Shown here piece after piece: positions 51,282-62,481 of a stretch of 64,000 nucleotides of DNA. Location: contig OV050030.1 of NCBI GenBank assembly GCA_920105625.2, forward strand, positions 219,836,325 through 219,900,324. The letters are read 5' to 3'. The notes under the pieces were generated by a model. It made no database searches, was not told the DNA's origin, and saw only the letters and a list, made by a program, of their open reading frames with translations. A program made the position numbers and the translations under genes. Positions within the stretch are counted from its first letter, which is position 1; the number at the start of each line of letters is the position of its first letter. This stretch comes from Clusia tigrina. Lineage: Eukaryota; Arthropoda; Insecta; Diptera; Clusiidae.

Positions 51282-54200
51282 GTGGTTGATTTGGGACTCA
51301 AGGGAAGCAAAGCTATGAGCGATAGCTTAAATTTACAAGAGGCTCGACTACTTTATTGTCACAAAATTTCAAGATTTTATGACTCTCCAGTAAGAAGTTA
51401 CAAGCATTTGAATGTTGAAAATCTTTATAGGTGTAGGACGCACGGTATAGAAGTTAGGGCAATTTGAAGTTTTATCAGTGTTTGATTTGGGACTCAAGGG
51501 TGGCATAGCTATGAGCGATACCTTAAATTGATAAGAGGCTCGAGTACTTTATTGTCAAAAAATTTCAAGGTTTTATTACGCTCCAGTAAAAAGTTGCAAG
51601 CATTTGATTGTTGCAAACTTTGATAGGTGTGAGACGCACCGTATAGAAGTTAGGGCCATTTGAGGTTTTATCAGTGTTTGATTTTGGACTCAAGGGTAGC
51701 ATAGCTATGAGCGATAGCTCAAATTGATGAGGATCGAGTATTTTATAGTCACCAAATTTCAAGGTTTTATGACGCTCCAGTAAAAAGTTACAAGCATTTG
51801 ATTGTTGCAAACTTTGATAGGTATAGGACGCACCGTATAGAAGTTAGGGCCATTTGAAGTTTTAGCAGTGGTTGATTTGGGACTCAAGGTTAGCATAGCT
51901 ATGAGCGATAGCTTAAATTTACAAGAGGCTCGAATACTTTATTGTCACAAAATTTCAAGATTTTAAGACGCTCCAGTAAAAAGTTACAAGCATTTGATTG
52001 TGCAAACTTTGATAGGTGTCGGATGCACCGTATAGAAATTAGGGCCATTTGAAGTTTATCAGTGTTTGATTTGGGACTCGAGGGTAGCATAGCTATGAGT
52101 GATAGTTTAAATTGACAAGAGGCTCGAGTACTTTATTGTCACAAAATTTCAAGATTTTATGACGCTCCAGTAAAATGTAACAAGCATTTGATTGTTGCAA
52201 ACGTTGATAGGTGTAGGACGTATAGTATAGAAGTTACGGCCATTTGAAGTTTTAGCAGTGGTTGATTTGGGACTCAAGGGAAGCATAGCTATGAGCGATA
52301 GCTTAAATTTACAAGAGGCTCGAGTACTTTATTGTCACCAAATTTCAAGATTTTATGACTCTCCAGTAAGAAGTTACAAGCATTTGAATGTTGAAAATCT
52401 TTATAGGTGTAGGACGCACGGTATAGAAGTTAGGGCAATTTGAAGTTTTATCAGTGTTTGATTTGGGACTCAAGGGTGGCATAGCTATGAGCGATACCTT
52501 AAATTGATAAGAGGCTCGAGTACTTTATTGTCAAAAAATTTCAAGGTTTTATTACGCTCCAGTAAAAAGTTGCAAGCATTTGATTGTTGCAAACTTTGAT
52601 AGGTGTGAGACGCACCGTATAGAAGTTAGGGCCATTTGAGGTTTTATCAGTGTTTGATTTTGGACTCAAGGGTAGCATAGCTATGAGCGATAGCTTAAAT
52701 TGATAAGAGGCTCGAGTACTTTATAGTCACCAAATTTCAAGGTTTTATTACGCTCCTGTAAAAAGTTGCAAGCATTTGATTGTTGCAAACTTTGATAGGT
52801 GTGAGACGCACCGTATAGAAGTTAGGGCCTTTTGAGGTTTTATCAGTGTTTGATTTTGGACTCAAGGGTAGCATAGCTATGAGCGATAGCTTAAATTGAT
52901 GAGGCTCGAGTACTTTATAGTCACCAAATTTCAAGGTTTTATGACGCTCCAGTAAAAAGTTACAAGCATTTGATTGTTGCAAACTTTGATAGGTGTCGGA
53001 TGCACCGTATAGAAGTTAGGGCCATTTGAAGTTTATCAGTGTTTGATTTGGGACTCGAGGGTAGCATAGCTATGAGTGATAGTTTAAATTGACAAGAGGC
53101 TCGAGTACTTTATTGTCACAAAATTTCAAGATTTTATGACGCTCCAGTAAAATATTACAAGCATTTGATTGTTGCAAACGTTGATAGGTGTAGGACGCAT
53201 AGTATAGAAATTAGGGCCATTTGAAGTTTTAGCAGTGGTTGATTTGGGACTCAAGGGAAGCATAGCTATGAGCGATAGCTTAAATTTACAAGAGGCTCGA
53301 GTACTTTATTGTCACCAAATTTCAAGATTTTATGACTCTCCAGTAAGAAGTTACAAGCATTTGATTGTTGCAAACTTTGTTATGTATAGGACGCACCGTA
53401 TAGAAGTTAGGGCCATTTGAAGTTTTAGCAGTGGTTGATTTGGGTTTTATGGGTAGCATAGCTATGAGTGATAGTTTAAATTGACAAGAGGCTCGAGTAC
53501 TTTATTGTCACAAAATTTCAAGATTTTATGACGCTCCAGTAAAATGAAACAAGCATTTGATTGTTGCAAACGTTGATAGGTGTAGGACGCACCGCATAGA
53601 AGTTAGGGCCATTTGAAGGTTTATAAGTGTTTGATTTGGGACTCAAGGGTAGCATAGCTATGAGCGATAGCTTAAATTGATAAGAGGCTCGAGTATTTTA
53701 TTGTCACCAAATTTCAAGATTCTATGACGCTCCAGTAAAAAGTTACAAGCATTTGATTGTTGCAAACTTTGTTAGGTATAGGACGCACCGTATAGAAGTT
53801 AGGGCCATTTGAAGTTTTAGCAGTGGTTGATTTGGGTTTCATGGGTAGCATAGCTATGAGTGATAGTTTAAATTGACAAGAGGCTCGAGTACTTTATTGT
53901 CACAAAATTTCAAGATTTTATGACGCTCCAGTAAAATGTAACAAGCATTTGATTGTTGCAAACGTTGAGAGGTGTAGGACGTATAGTATAGAAGTTACGG
54001 CCATTTGAAGTTTTAGCAGTGGTTGATTTGGGACTCAAGGGAAGCATAGCTATGAGCGATAGCTTAAATTTACAAGAGGCTCGAGTACTTTATTGTCACC
54101 AAATTTCAAGATTTTATGACTCTCCAGTAAGAAGTTACAAGCATTTGAATGTTGAAAATATTTATAGGTGTAGGACGCACGGTATAGAAGTTAGGGCAAT

Positions 54201-55776
54201 TTGAAGTTTTATCAGTGTTTGATTTGGGACTCAAGGGTGGCATAGCTATGAGCGATACCTTAAATTGATAAGAGGCTCGAGTACTTTATTGTCAAAAAAT
54301 TTCAAGGTTTTATTACGCTCCAGTAAAAAGTTGCAAGCATTTGATTGTTGCAAACTTTGATAGGTGTGAGACGCACCGTATAGAAGTTAGGGCCATTTGA
54401 GGTTTTATCAGTGTTTGATTTTGGACTCAAGGGTAGCATAGCTATGAGCGATAGCTTAAATTGATGAGGATCGAGTATTTTATAGTCACCAAATTTCAAG
54501 GTTTTATGACGCTCCAGTAAAAAGTTACAAGCATTTGATTGTTGCAAACTTTGATAGGTATAGGACGCACCGTATAGAAGTTAGGGCCATTTGAAGTTTT
54601 AGCAGTGGTTGATTTGGGACTCAAGGTTAGCATAGCTATGAGCGATAGCTTAAATTTACAAGAGGCTCGAATACTTTATTGTCACAAAATTTCAAGATTT
54701 TAAGACGCTCCAGTAAAAACTTACAAGCATTTGATTGTGCAAACTTTGATAGGTGTCGGATGCACCGTATAGAAGTTAGGGCCATTTGAAGTTTATCAGT
54801 GTTTGATTTGGGACTCGAGGGTAGCATAGCTATGAGTGATAGTTTAAATTGACAAGAGGCTCGAGTACTTTATTGTCACAAAATTTCAAGATTTTATGAC
54901 GCTCCAGTAAAATGTAACAAGCATTTGATTGTCGCAAACTTTGATAGGTATAGGCCGCACCGTATAGAAGTTAGGGCAATTCGAAGTTTTATCAGTGTTT
55001 GATTTGGGACTCACGGGCAGCAAAGCTATGAGCGATAGCTTAAATTGATAAGAGGCTCGAGTACTTTATTGTCACAAAATTTCAAGGTTTTATGACGCTC
55101 CAGTAAAAGTTACAAGCATTTGATTGTTGCAAACTTTGATAGGTGTAGGACGCACCGTATAGAAGTTAGGGCCATTTGAAGTTTATCACTGTTTGATTTG
55201 GGACTCAAGGGTAGCATAGCTATGAGCCATAGCTTAAATTTATATGAGGCTCGAGCACTTTATTGTCACCAAATTTCAAGGTGTTATGACGCTCCAGTAA
55301 AAAATTACAAGCATTTGATTGTTGCAAACGTTGATAGGTGTAGGACGCACCGTATAGAAGTTAGGGCCATTTGAAGGTTTATAAGTGTTTGATTTGGGAC
55401 TCAAGGGTAGCATAGCTATGAGCGATAGCTTAAATTGATAAGAGGCTCGAGTATTTTATTGTCACCAAATTTCAAGATTCTATGACGCTCCAGTAAAAAG
55501 TTACAAGCATTTGATTGTTGCAAACTTTATTAGGTATAGGACGCACCGTATAGAAGTTAGGGCCATTTGAAGTTTTAGCAGTGGTTGATTTGGGACTCAA
55601 GGGTAGCATAGCTATGAGCGATAGCTTAAATTTACAAGAGGCTCGAATACCTTATTGTCACAAAATTTCAAGATTTTAAGACGGTCCAGTAAAAAGTTAC
55701 ATGCATTTGATTGTTGCAAACGTTGATAGGTGTAGGACGCATAGTATAGAAGTTACGGCCATTTGAAGTTTTAGCA
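51282..55776. repeat. HOR unit 4, 4,495 bp (23 monomers, five extra)
   Basis: The segment 51,282-52,257 (976 bp, five monomers) precedes a complete 3,519 bp unit running from 52,258. The extra segment itself carries the gaggatcgagtattttatag, cgaatactttattg / ttgattgtgcaaac and cagtaaaatgtaac slots, matching 49,807-50,500 at an offset of 1,758 bp (nine monomers). The unit therefore looks like the product of an exchange between misaligned slots of two base units. A private gatagctcaaattg variant near 51,717 is shared only with the copy at 59,731. Confidence 0.83.
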
Positions 55777-58700
55777 GTGGTTGATTTGGGACTCAAGGGA
55801 AGCAAAGCTATGAGCGATAGCTTAAATTTACAAGAGGCTCGACTACTTTATTGTCACAAAATTTCAAGATTTTATGACTCTCCAGTAAGAAGTTACAAGC
55901 ATTTGAATGTTGAAAATCTTTATAGGTGTAGGACGCACGGTATAGAAGTTAGGGCAATTTGAAGTTTTATCAGTGTTTGATTTGGGACTCAAGGGTGGCA
56001 TAGCTATGAGCGATACCTTAAATTGATAAGAGGCTCGAGTACTTTATTGTCAAAAAATTTCAAGGTTTTATTACGCTCCAGTAAAAAGTTGCAAGCATTT
56101 GATTGTTGCAAACTTTGATAGGTGTGAGACGCACCGTATAGAAGTTAGGGCCATTTGAGGTTTTATCAGTGTTTGATTTTGGACTCAAGGGTAGCATAGC
56201 TATGAGCGATAGCTTAAATTGATAAGAGGCTCGAGTACTTTATAGTCACCAAATTTCAAGGTTTTATTACGCTCCTGTAAAAAGTTGCAAGCATTTGATT
56301 GTTGCAAACTTTGATAGGTGTGAGACGCACCGTATAGAAGTTAGGGCCTTTTGAGGTTTTATCAGTGTTTGATTTTGGACTCAAGGGTAGCATAGCTATG
56401 AGCGATAGCTTAAATTGATGAGGCTCGAGTACTTTATAGTCACCAAATTTCAAGGTTTTATGACGCTCCAGTAAAAAGTTACAAGCATTTGATTGTTGCA
56501 AACTTTGATAGGTGTCGGATGCACCGTATAGAAGTTAGGGCCATTTGAAGTTTATCAGTGTTTGATTTGGGACTCGAGGGTAGCATAGCTATGAGTGATA
56601 GTTTAAATTGACAAGAGGCTCGAGTACTTTATTGTCACAAAATTTCAAGATTTTATGACGCTCCAGTAAAATATTACAAGCATTTGATTGTTGCAAACGT
56701 TGATAGGTGTAGGACGCATAGTATAGAAATTAGGGCCATTTGAAGTTTTAGCAGTGGTTGATTTGGGACTCAAGGGAAGCATAGCTATGAGCGATAGCTT
56801 AAATTTACAAGAGGCTCGAGTACTTTATTGTCACCAAATTTCAAGATTTTATGACTCTCCAGTAAGAAGTTACAAGCATTTGATTGTTGCAAACTTTGTT
56901 ATGTATAGGACGCACCGTATAGAAGTTAGGGCCATTTGAAGTTTTAGCAGTGGTTGATTTGGGTTTTATGGGTAGCATAGCTATGAGTGATAGTTTAAAT
57001 TGACAAGAGGCTCGAGTACTTTATTGTCACAAAATTTCAAGATTTTATGACGCTCCAGTAAAATGTAACAAGCATTTGATTGTTGCAAACGTTGATAGGT
57101 GTAGGACGCACCGCATAGAAGTTAGGGCCATTTGAAGGTTTATCAGTGTTTGATTTGGGACTCAAGGGTAGCATAGCTATGAGCGATAGCTTAAATTGAT
57201 AAGAGGCTCGAGTATTTTATTGTCACAAAATTTCAAGATTCTATGACGCTCCAGTAAAAAGTTACAAGCATTTGATTGTTGCAAACTTTGTTAGGTATAG
57301 GACGCACCGTATAGAAGTTAGGGCCATTTGAAGTTTTAGCAGTGGTTGATTTGGGTTTCATGGGTAGCATAGCTATGAGTGATAGTTTAAATTGACAAGA
57401 GGCTCGAGTACTTTATTGTCACAAAATTTCAAGATTTTATGACGCTCCAGTAAAATGTAACAAGCATTTGATTGTTGCAAACGTTGAGAGGTGTAGGACG
57501 TATAGTATAGAAGTTACGGCCATTTGAAGTTTTAGCAGTGGTTGATTTGGGACTCAAGGGAAGCATAGCTATGAGCGATAGCTTAAATTTACAAGAGGCT
57601 CGAGTACTTTATTGTCACCAAATTTCAAGATTTTATGACTCTCCAGTAAGAAGTTACAAGCATTTGAATGTTGAAAATATTTATAGGTGTAGGACGCACG
57701 GTATAGAAGTTAGGGCAATTTGAAGTTTTATCAGTGTTTGATTTGGGACTCAAGGGTGGCATAGCTATGAGCGATACCTTAAATTGATAAGAGGCTCGAG
57801 TACTTTATTGTCAAAAAATTTCAAGGTTTTATTACGCTCCAGTAAAAAGTTGCAAGCATTTGATTGTTGCAAACTTTGATAGGTGTGAGACGCACCGTAT
57901 AGAAGTTAGGGCCATTTGAGGTTTTATCAGTGTTTGATTTTGGACTCAAGGGTAGCATAGCTATGAGCGATAGCTTAAATTGATGAGGATCGAGTATTTT
58001 ATAGTCACCAAATTTCAAGGTTTTATGACGCTCCAGTAAAAAGTTACAAGCATTTGATTGTTGCAAACTTTGATAGGTATAGGACGCACCGTATAGAAGT
58101 TAGGGCCATTTGAAGTTTTAGCAGTGGTTGATTTGGGACTCAAGGTTAGCATAGCTATGAGCGATAGCTTAAATTTACAAGAGGCTCGAATACTTTATTG
58201 TCACAAAATTTCAAGATTTTAAGACGCTCCAGTAAAAACTTACAAGCATTTGATTGTGCAAACTTTGATAGGTGTCGGATGCACCGTATAGAAGTTAGGG
58301 CCATTTGAAGTTTATCAGTGTTTGATTTGGGACTCGAGGGTAGCATAGCTATGAGTGATAGTTTAAATTGACAAGAGGCTCGAGTACTTTATTGTCACAA
58401 AATTTCAAGATTTTATGACGCTCCAGTAAAATGTAACAAGCATTTGATTGTCGCAAACTTTGATAGGTATAGGCCGCACCGTATAGAAGTTAGGGCAATT
58501 CGAAGTTTTATCAGTGTTTGATTTGGGACTCACGGGCAGCAAAGCTATGAGCGATAGCTTAAATTGATAAGAGGCTCGAGTACTTTATTGTCACAAAATT
58601 TCAAGGTTTTATGACGCTCCAGTAAAAGTTACAAGCATTTGATTGTTGCAAACTTTGATAGGTGTAGGACGCACCGTATAGAAGTTAGGGCCATTTGAAG

Positions 58701-59295
58701 TTTATCACTGTTTGATTTGGGACTCAAGGGTAGCATAGCTATGAGCCATAGCTTAAATTTATATGAGGCTCGAGCACTTTATTGTCACCAAATTTCAAGG
58801 TGTTATGACGCTCCAGTAAAAAATTACAAGCATTTGATTGTTGCAAACGTTGATAGGTGTAGGACGCACCGTATAGAAGTTAGGGCCATTTGAAGGTTTA
58901 TAAGTGTTTGATTTGGGACTCAAGGGTAGCATAGCTATGAGCGATAGCTTAAATTGATAAGAGGCTCGAGTATTTTATTGTCACCAAATTTCAAGATTCT
59001 ATGACGCTCCAGTAAAAAGTTACAAGCATTTGATTGTTGCAAACTTTATTAGGTATAGGACGCACCGTATAGAAGTTAGGGCCATTTGAAGTTTTAGCAG
59101 TGGTTGATTTGGGACTCAAGGGTAGCATAGCTATGAGCGATAGCTTAAATTTACAAGAGGCTCGAATACCTTATTGTCACAAAATTTCAAGATTTTAAGA
59201 CGGTCCAGTAAAAAGTTACATGCATTTGATTGTTGCAAACGTTGATAGGTGTAGGACGCATAGTATAGAAGTTACGGCCATTTGAAGTTTTAGCA
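55777..59295. repeat. HOR unit 5, 3,519 bp (18 monomers)
   Basis: All landmark spacings equal those of unit 1 and of 52,258-55,776. Comparison with the latter shows only scattered single-base changes, for example atgaaacaag at about 53,548 against atgtaacaag, and ggtttataag at about 53,623 against ggtttatcag at 57,137. Shared changes with unit 4 include agggccttttgagg, agggcaattcgaag and aaaacttacaag. Confidence 0.85.
58697..58891 (+). repeat. Exemplar monomer, family C (195 bp)
   Basis: Family C is marked by gagccatagc in the hairpin loop, taaatttatatgagg after it, gctcgagcac, often aaggtgttatgacg, taaaaaattac, and gcaaacgttgatagg. Copies with this linked set lie near 19.74, 30.41, 32.75, 34.51, 36.27, 40.56, 41.11, 44.66, 47.40, 50.72, 55.22, 58.74 and 61.25 kb. 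They occur about once per higher-order unit in the right half and are absent from the first 19 kb, so the family is a useful marker for phasing the units. Confidence 0.83.
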
Positions 59296-61068
59296 GTGGT
59301 TGATTTGGGACTCAAGGGAAGCAAAGCTATGAGCGATAGCTTAAATTTACAAGAGGCTCGACTACTTTATTGTCACAAAATTTCAAGATTTTATGACTCT
59401 CCAGTAAGAAGTTACAAGCATTTGAATGTTGAAAATCTTTATAGGTGTAGGACGCACGGTATAGAAGTTAGGGCAATTTGAAGTTTTATCAGTGTTTGAT
59501 TTGGGACTCAAGGGTGGCATAGCTATGAGCGATACCTTAAATTGATAAGAGGCTCGAGTACTTTATTGTCAAAAAATTTCAAGGTTTTATTACGCTCCAG
59601 TAAAAAGTTGCAAGCATTTGATTGTTGCAAACTTTGATAGGTGTGAGACGCACCGTATAGAAGTTAGGGCCATTTGAGGTTTTATCAGTGTTTGATTTTG
59701 GACTCAAGGGTAGCATAGCTATGAGCGATAGCTCAAATTGATGAGGATCGAGTATTTTATAGTCACCAAATTTCAAGGTTTTATGACGCTCCAGTAAAAA
59801 GTTACAAGCATTTGATTGTTGCAAACTTTGATAGGTATAGGACGCACCGTATAGAAGTTAGGGCCATTTGAAGTTTTAGCAGTGGTTGATTTGGGACTCA
59901 AGGTTAGCATAGCTATGAGCGATAGCTTAAATTTACAAGAGGCTCGAATACTTTATTGTCACAAAATTTCAAGATTTTAAGACGCTCCAGTAAAAAGTTA
60001 CAAGCATTTGATTGTGCAAACTTTGATAGGTGTCGGATGCACCGTATAGAAATTAGGGCCATTTGAAGTTTATCAGTGTTTGATTTGGGACTCGAGGGTA
60101 GCATAGCTATGAGTGATAGTTTAAATTGACAAGAGGCTCGAGTACTTTATTGTCACAAAATTTCAAGATTTTATGACGCTCCAGTAAAATGTAACAAGCA
60201 TTTGATTGTTGCAAACGTTGATAGGTGTAGGACGTATAGTATAGAAGTTACGGCCATTTGAAGTTTTAGCAGTGGTTGATTTGGGACTCAAGGGAAGCAT
60301 AGCTATGAGCGATAGCTTAAATTTACAAGAGGCTCGAGTACTTTATTGTCACCAAATTTCAAGATTTTATGACTCTCCAGTAAGAAGTTACAAGCATTTG
60401 AATGTTGAAAATCTTTATAGGTGTAGGACGCACGGTATAGAAGTTAGGGCAATTTGAAGTTTTATCAGTGTTTGATTTGGGACTCAAGGGTGGCATAGCT
60501 ATGAGCGATACCTTAAATTGATAAGAGGCTCGAGTACTTTATTGTCAAAAAATTTCAAGGTTTTATTACGCTCCAGTAAAAAGTTGCAAGCATTTGATTG
60601 TTGCAAACTTTGATAGGTGTGAGACGCACCGTATAGAAGTTAGGGCCATTTGAGGTTTTATCAGTGTTTGATTTTGGACTCAAGGGTAGCATAGCTATGA
60701 GCGATAGCTTAAATTGATGAGGCTCGAGTATTTTATAGTCACCAAATTTCAAGGTTTTATGACGCTCCAGTAAAAAGTTACAAGCATTTGATTGTTGCAA
60801 ACTTTGATAGGTATAGGACGCACCGTATAGAAGTTAGGGCCATTTGAAGTTTTAGCAGTGGTTGATTTGGGACTCAAGGTTAGCATAGCTATGAGCGATA
60901 GCTTAAATTTACAAGAGGCTCGAATACTTTATTGTCACAAAATTTCAAGATTTTAAGACGCTCCAGTAAAAAGTTACAAGCATTTGATTGTGCAAACTTT
61001 GATAGGTGTCGGATGCACCGTATAGAAGTTAGGGCCATTTGAAGTTTATCAGTGTTTGATTTGGGACT
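59296..61068. repeat. Five-monomer (976 bp) tandem step
   Basis: Landmarks at 59,296, 59,579 and 59,913 recur at 60,272, 60,555 and 60,889, all 976 bp later. The second copy ends near 61,068, where gggactcgagggtag is replaced by gggactcacgggcag, so it is slightly shorter. The same five-monomer step occurs at 51,282 / 52,258. The second copy has gaggctcgagtattttatag where the first has gaggatcgagtattttatag. Confidence 0.8.
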
Positions 61069-62481
61069 CACGGGCAGCAAAGCTATGAGCGATAGCTTAA
61101 ATTGATAAGAGGCTCGAGTACTTTATTGTCACAAAATTTCAAGGTTTTATGACGCTCCAGTAAAAGTTACAAGCATTTGATTGTTGCAAACTTTGATAGG
61201 TGTAGGACACACCGTATAGAAGTTAGGGCCATTTGAAGTTTATCAGTGTTTGATTTGGGACTCAAGGGTAGCATAGCTATGAGCCATAGCTCAAATTTAT
61301 ATGAGGCTCGAGCACTTTATTGTCACCAAATTTCAAGGTGTTATGACGCTCCAGTAAAAAATTACAAGCATTTGATTGTTGCAAACTTTGTTAGGTATAG
61401 GACGCACCGTATAGAAGTTAGGGCCATTTGAAGTTTTAGCAGTGGTTGATTTGGGACTCAAGGGTAGCATAGCTGGTATGAGCGATAGCTTAAATTTACA
61501 AGAGGCTCGAATACCTTATTGTCACAAAATTTCAAGATTTTAAGACGGTCCAGTAAAAAGTTACATGCATTTGATTGTTGCAAACGTTGATAGGTGTAGG
61601 ACGCATAGTATAGAAGTTACGGCTATTTGAAGTTTTAGCAGTGGTTGATTTGGGACTCAAGGGAAGCAAAGCTATGAGCGATAGCTTAAATTTACAAGAG
61701 GCTCGAGTACTTTATTGTCACCAAATTTCAAGATTTTATGACTCTCCAGTAAGAAGTTACAAGCATTTGAATGTTGAAAATTTTTATAGGTGTAGGACGC
61801 ACGGTATAGAAGTTAGGGCAATTTGAAGTTTTATCAGTGTTTGATTTGGGACTCAAGGGTAGCATAGCTATGATTGATAGCTTAAATTGACAAGAGGCTC
61901 GAGTACTTTATTGTCACAAAATTTCAAGATATTATGACGCTCAAGAAAAAGTTACAAGCACTTAATTGTTGCAAACTTTGATAGGTATAGGACGCACCGT
62001 ATAGAAGTTAGGGCCATTTGAAGTTTTATCAGTGTTTGATTTGGGACTCAAGGGTGGCATAGCTATGAGCGATACCTTAAATTGATAAGAGGCTCGAGTA
62101 CTTTATTGTCAAAAAATTTCAAGGTTTTATTACGCTCCAGTAAAAAGTTGCAAGCATTTGATTGTTGCAAACTTTGATAGGTGTGACACGCACCGTATAG
62201 AAGTTAGGGACATTTGAGGTTTTATCAGTGTTTGATTTTGGACTCAAGGGTAGCATAGCTATGAGCGATAGCTTAAATTGATGAGGCTCGAGTACTTTAT
62301 AGTCACCAAATTTCAAGGTTTTATGACGCTCCAGTAAAAAGTTACAAGCATTTGATTGTTGCAAACTTTGATAGGTATAGGACGCACCGTATAGAAGTTA
62401 GGGCCATTTGAAGTTTTAGCAGTGGTTGATTTGGGAATCAAGGTTAGCGTAGCTATGAGCGATAGCTTAAATTTACAAGAG
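61069..62481. repeat. Irregular HOR edge with a split palindrome
   Basis: Component monomers follow the HOR order (cacgggcagc, family C, cgaataccttattg, family B with gggaagcaaagc), but some slots are skipped. The family C monomer at 61,246 switches directly into the gcaaactttgttagg slot. A 3-bp insertion (ggt, 61,475-61,477) splits the palindrome of one monomer into catagct and atgagcg. A monomer with tgattgatagc and gctcaagaaaaag (about 61,860-61,970) reintroduces a type otherwise found at 20-35 kb. Confidence 0.68.

Larger units (their letters stand above)
48550..60710. repeat. Super-repeat: two copies of an 8,014 bp (41-monomer) block
   Basis: About 48,550-52,696 matches 56,564-60,710 at a constant offset of 8,014 bp. 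This includes the irregular five-monomer extra segment at 51,282 / 59,296 and the private gatagctcaaattg and atagaaattagggcc changes. The offset equals one 23-monomer plus one 18-monomer unit (4,495 + 3,519). A composite unit, already irregular, was therefore duplicated as a whole. The right end is near 60,710, where aattgatgaggctcg replaces aattgataagaggctcg. Confidence 0.82.
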
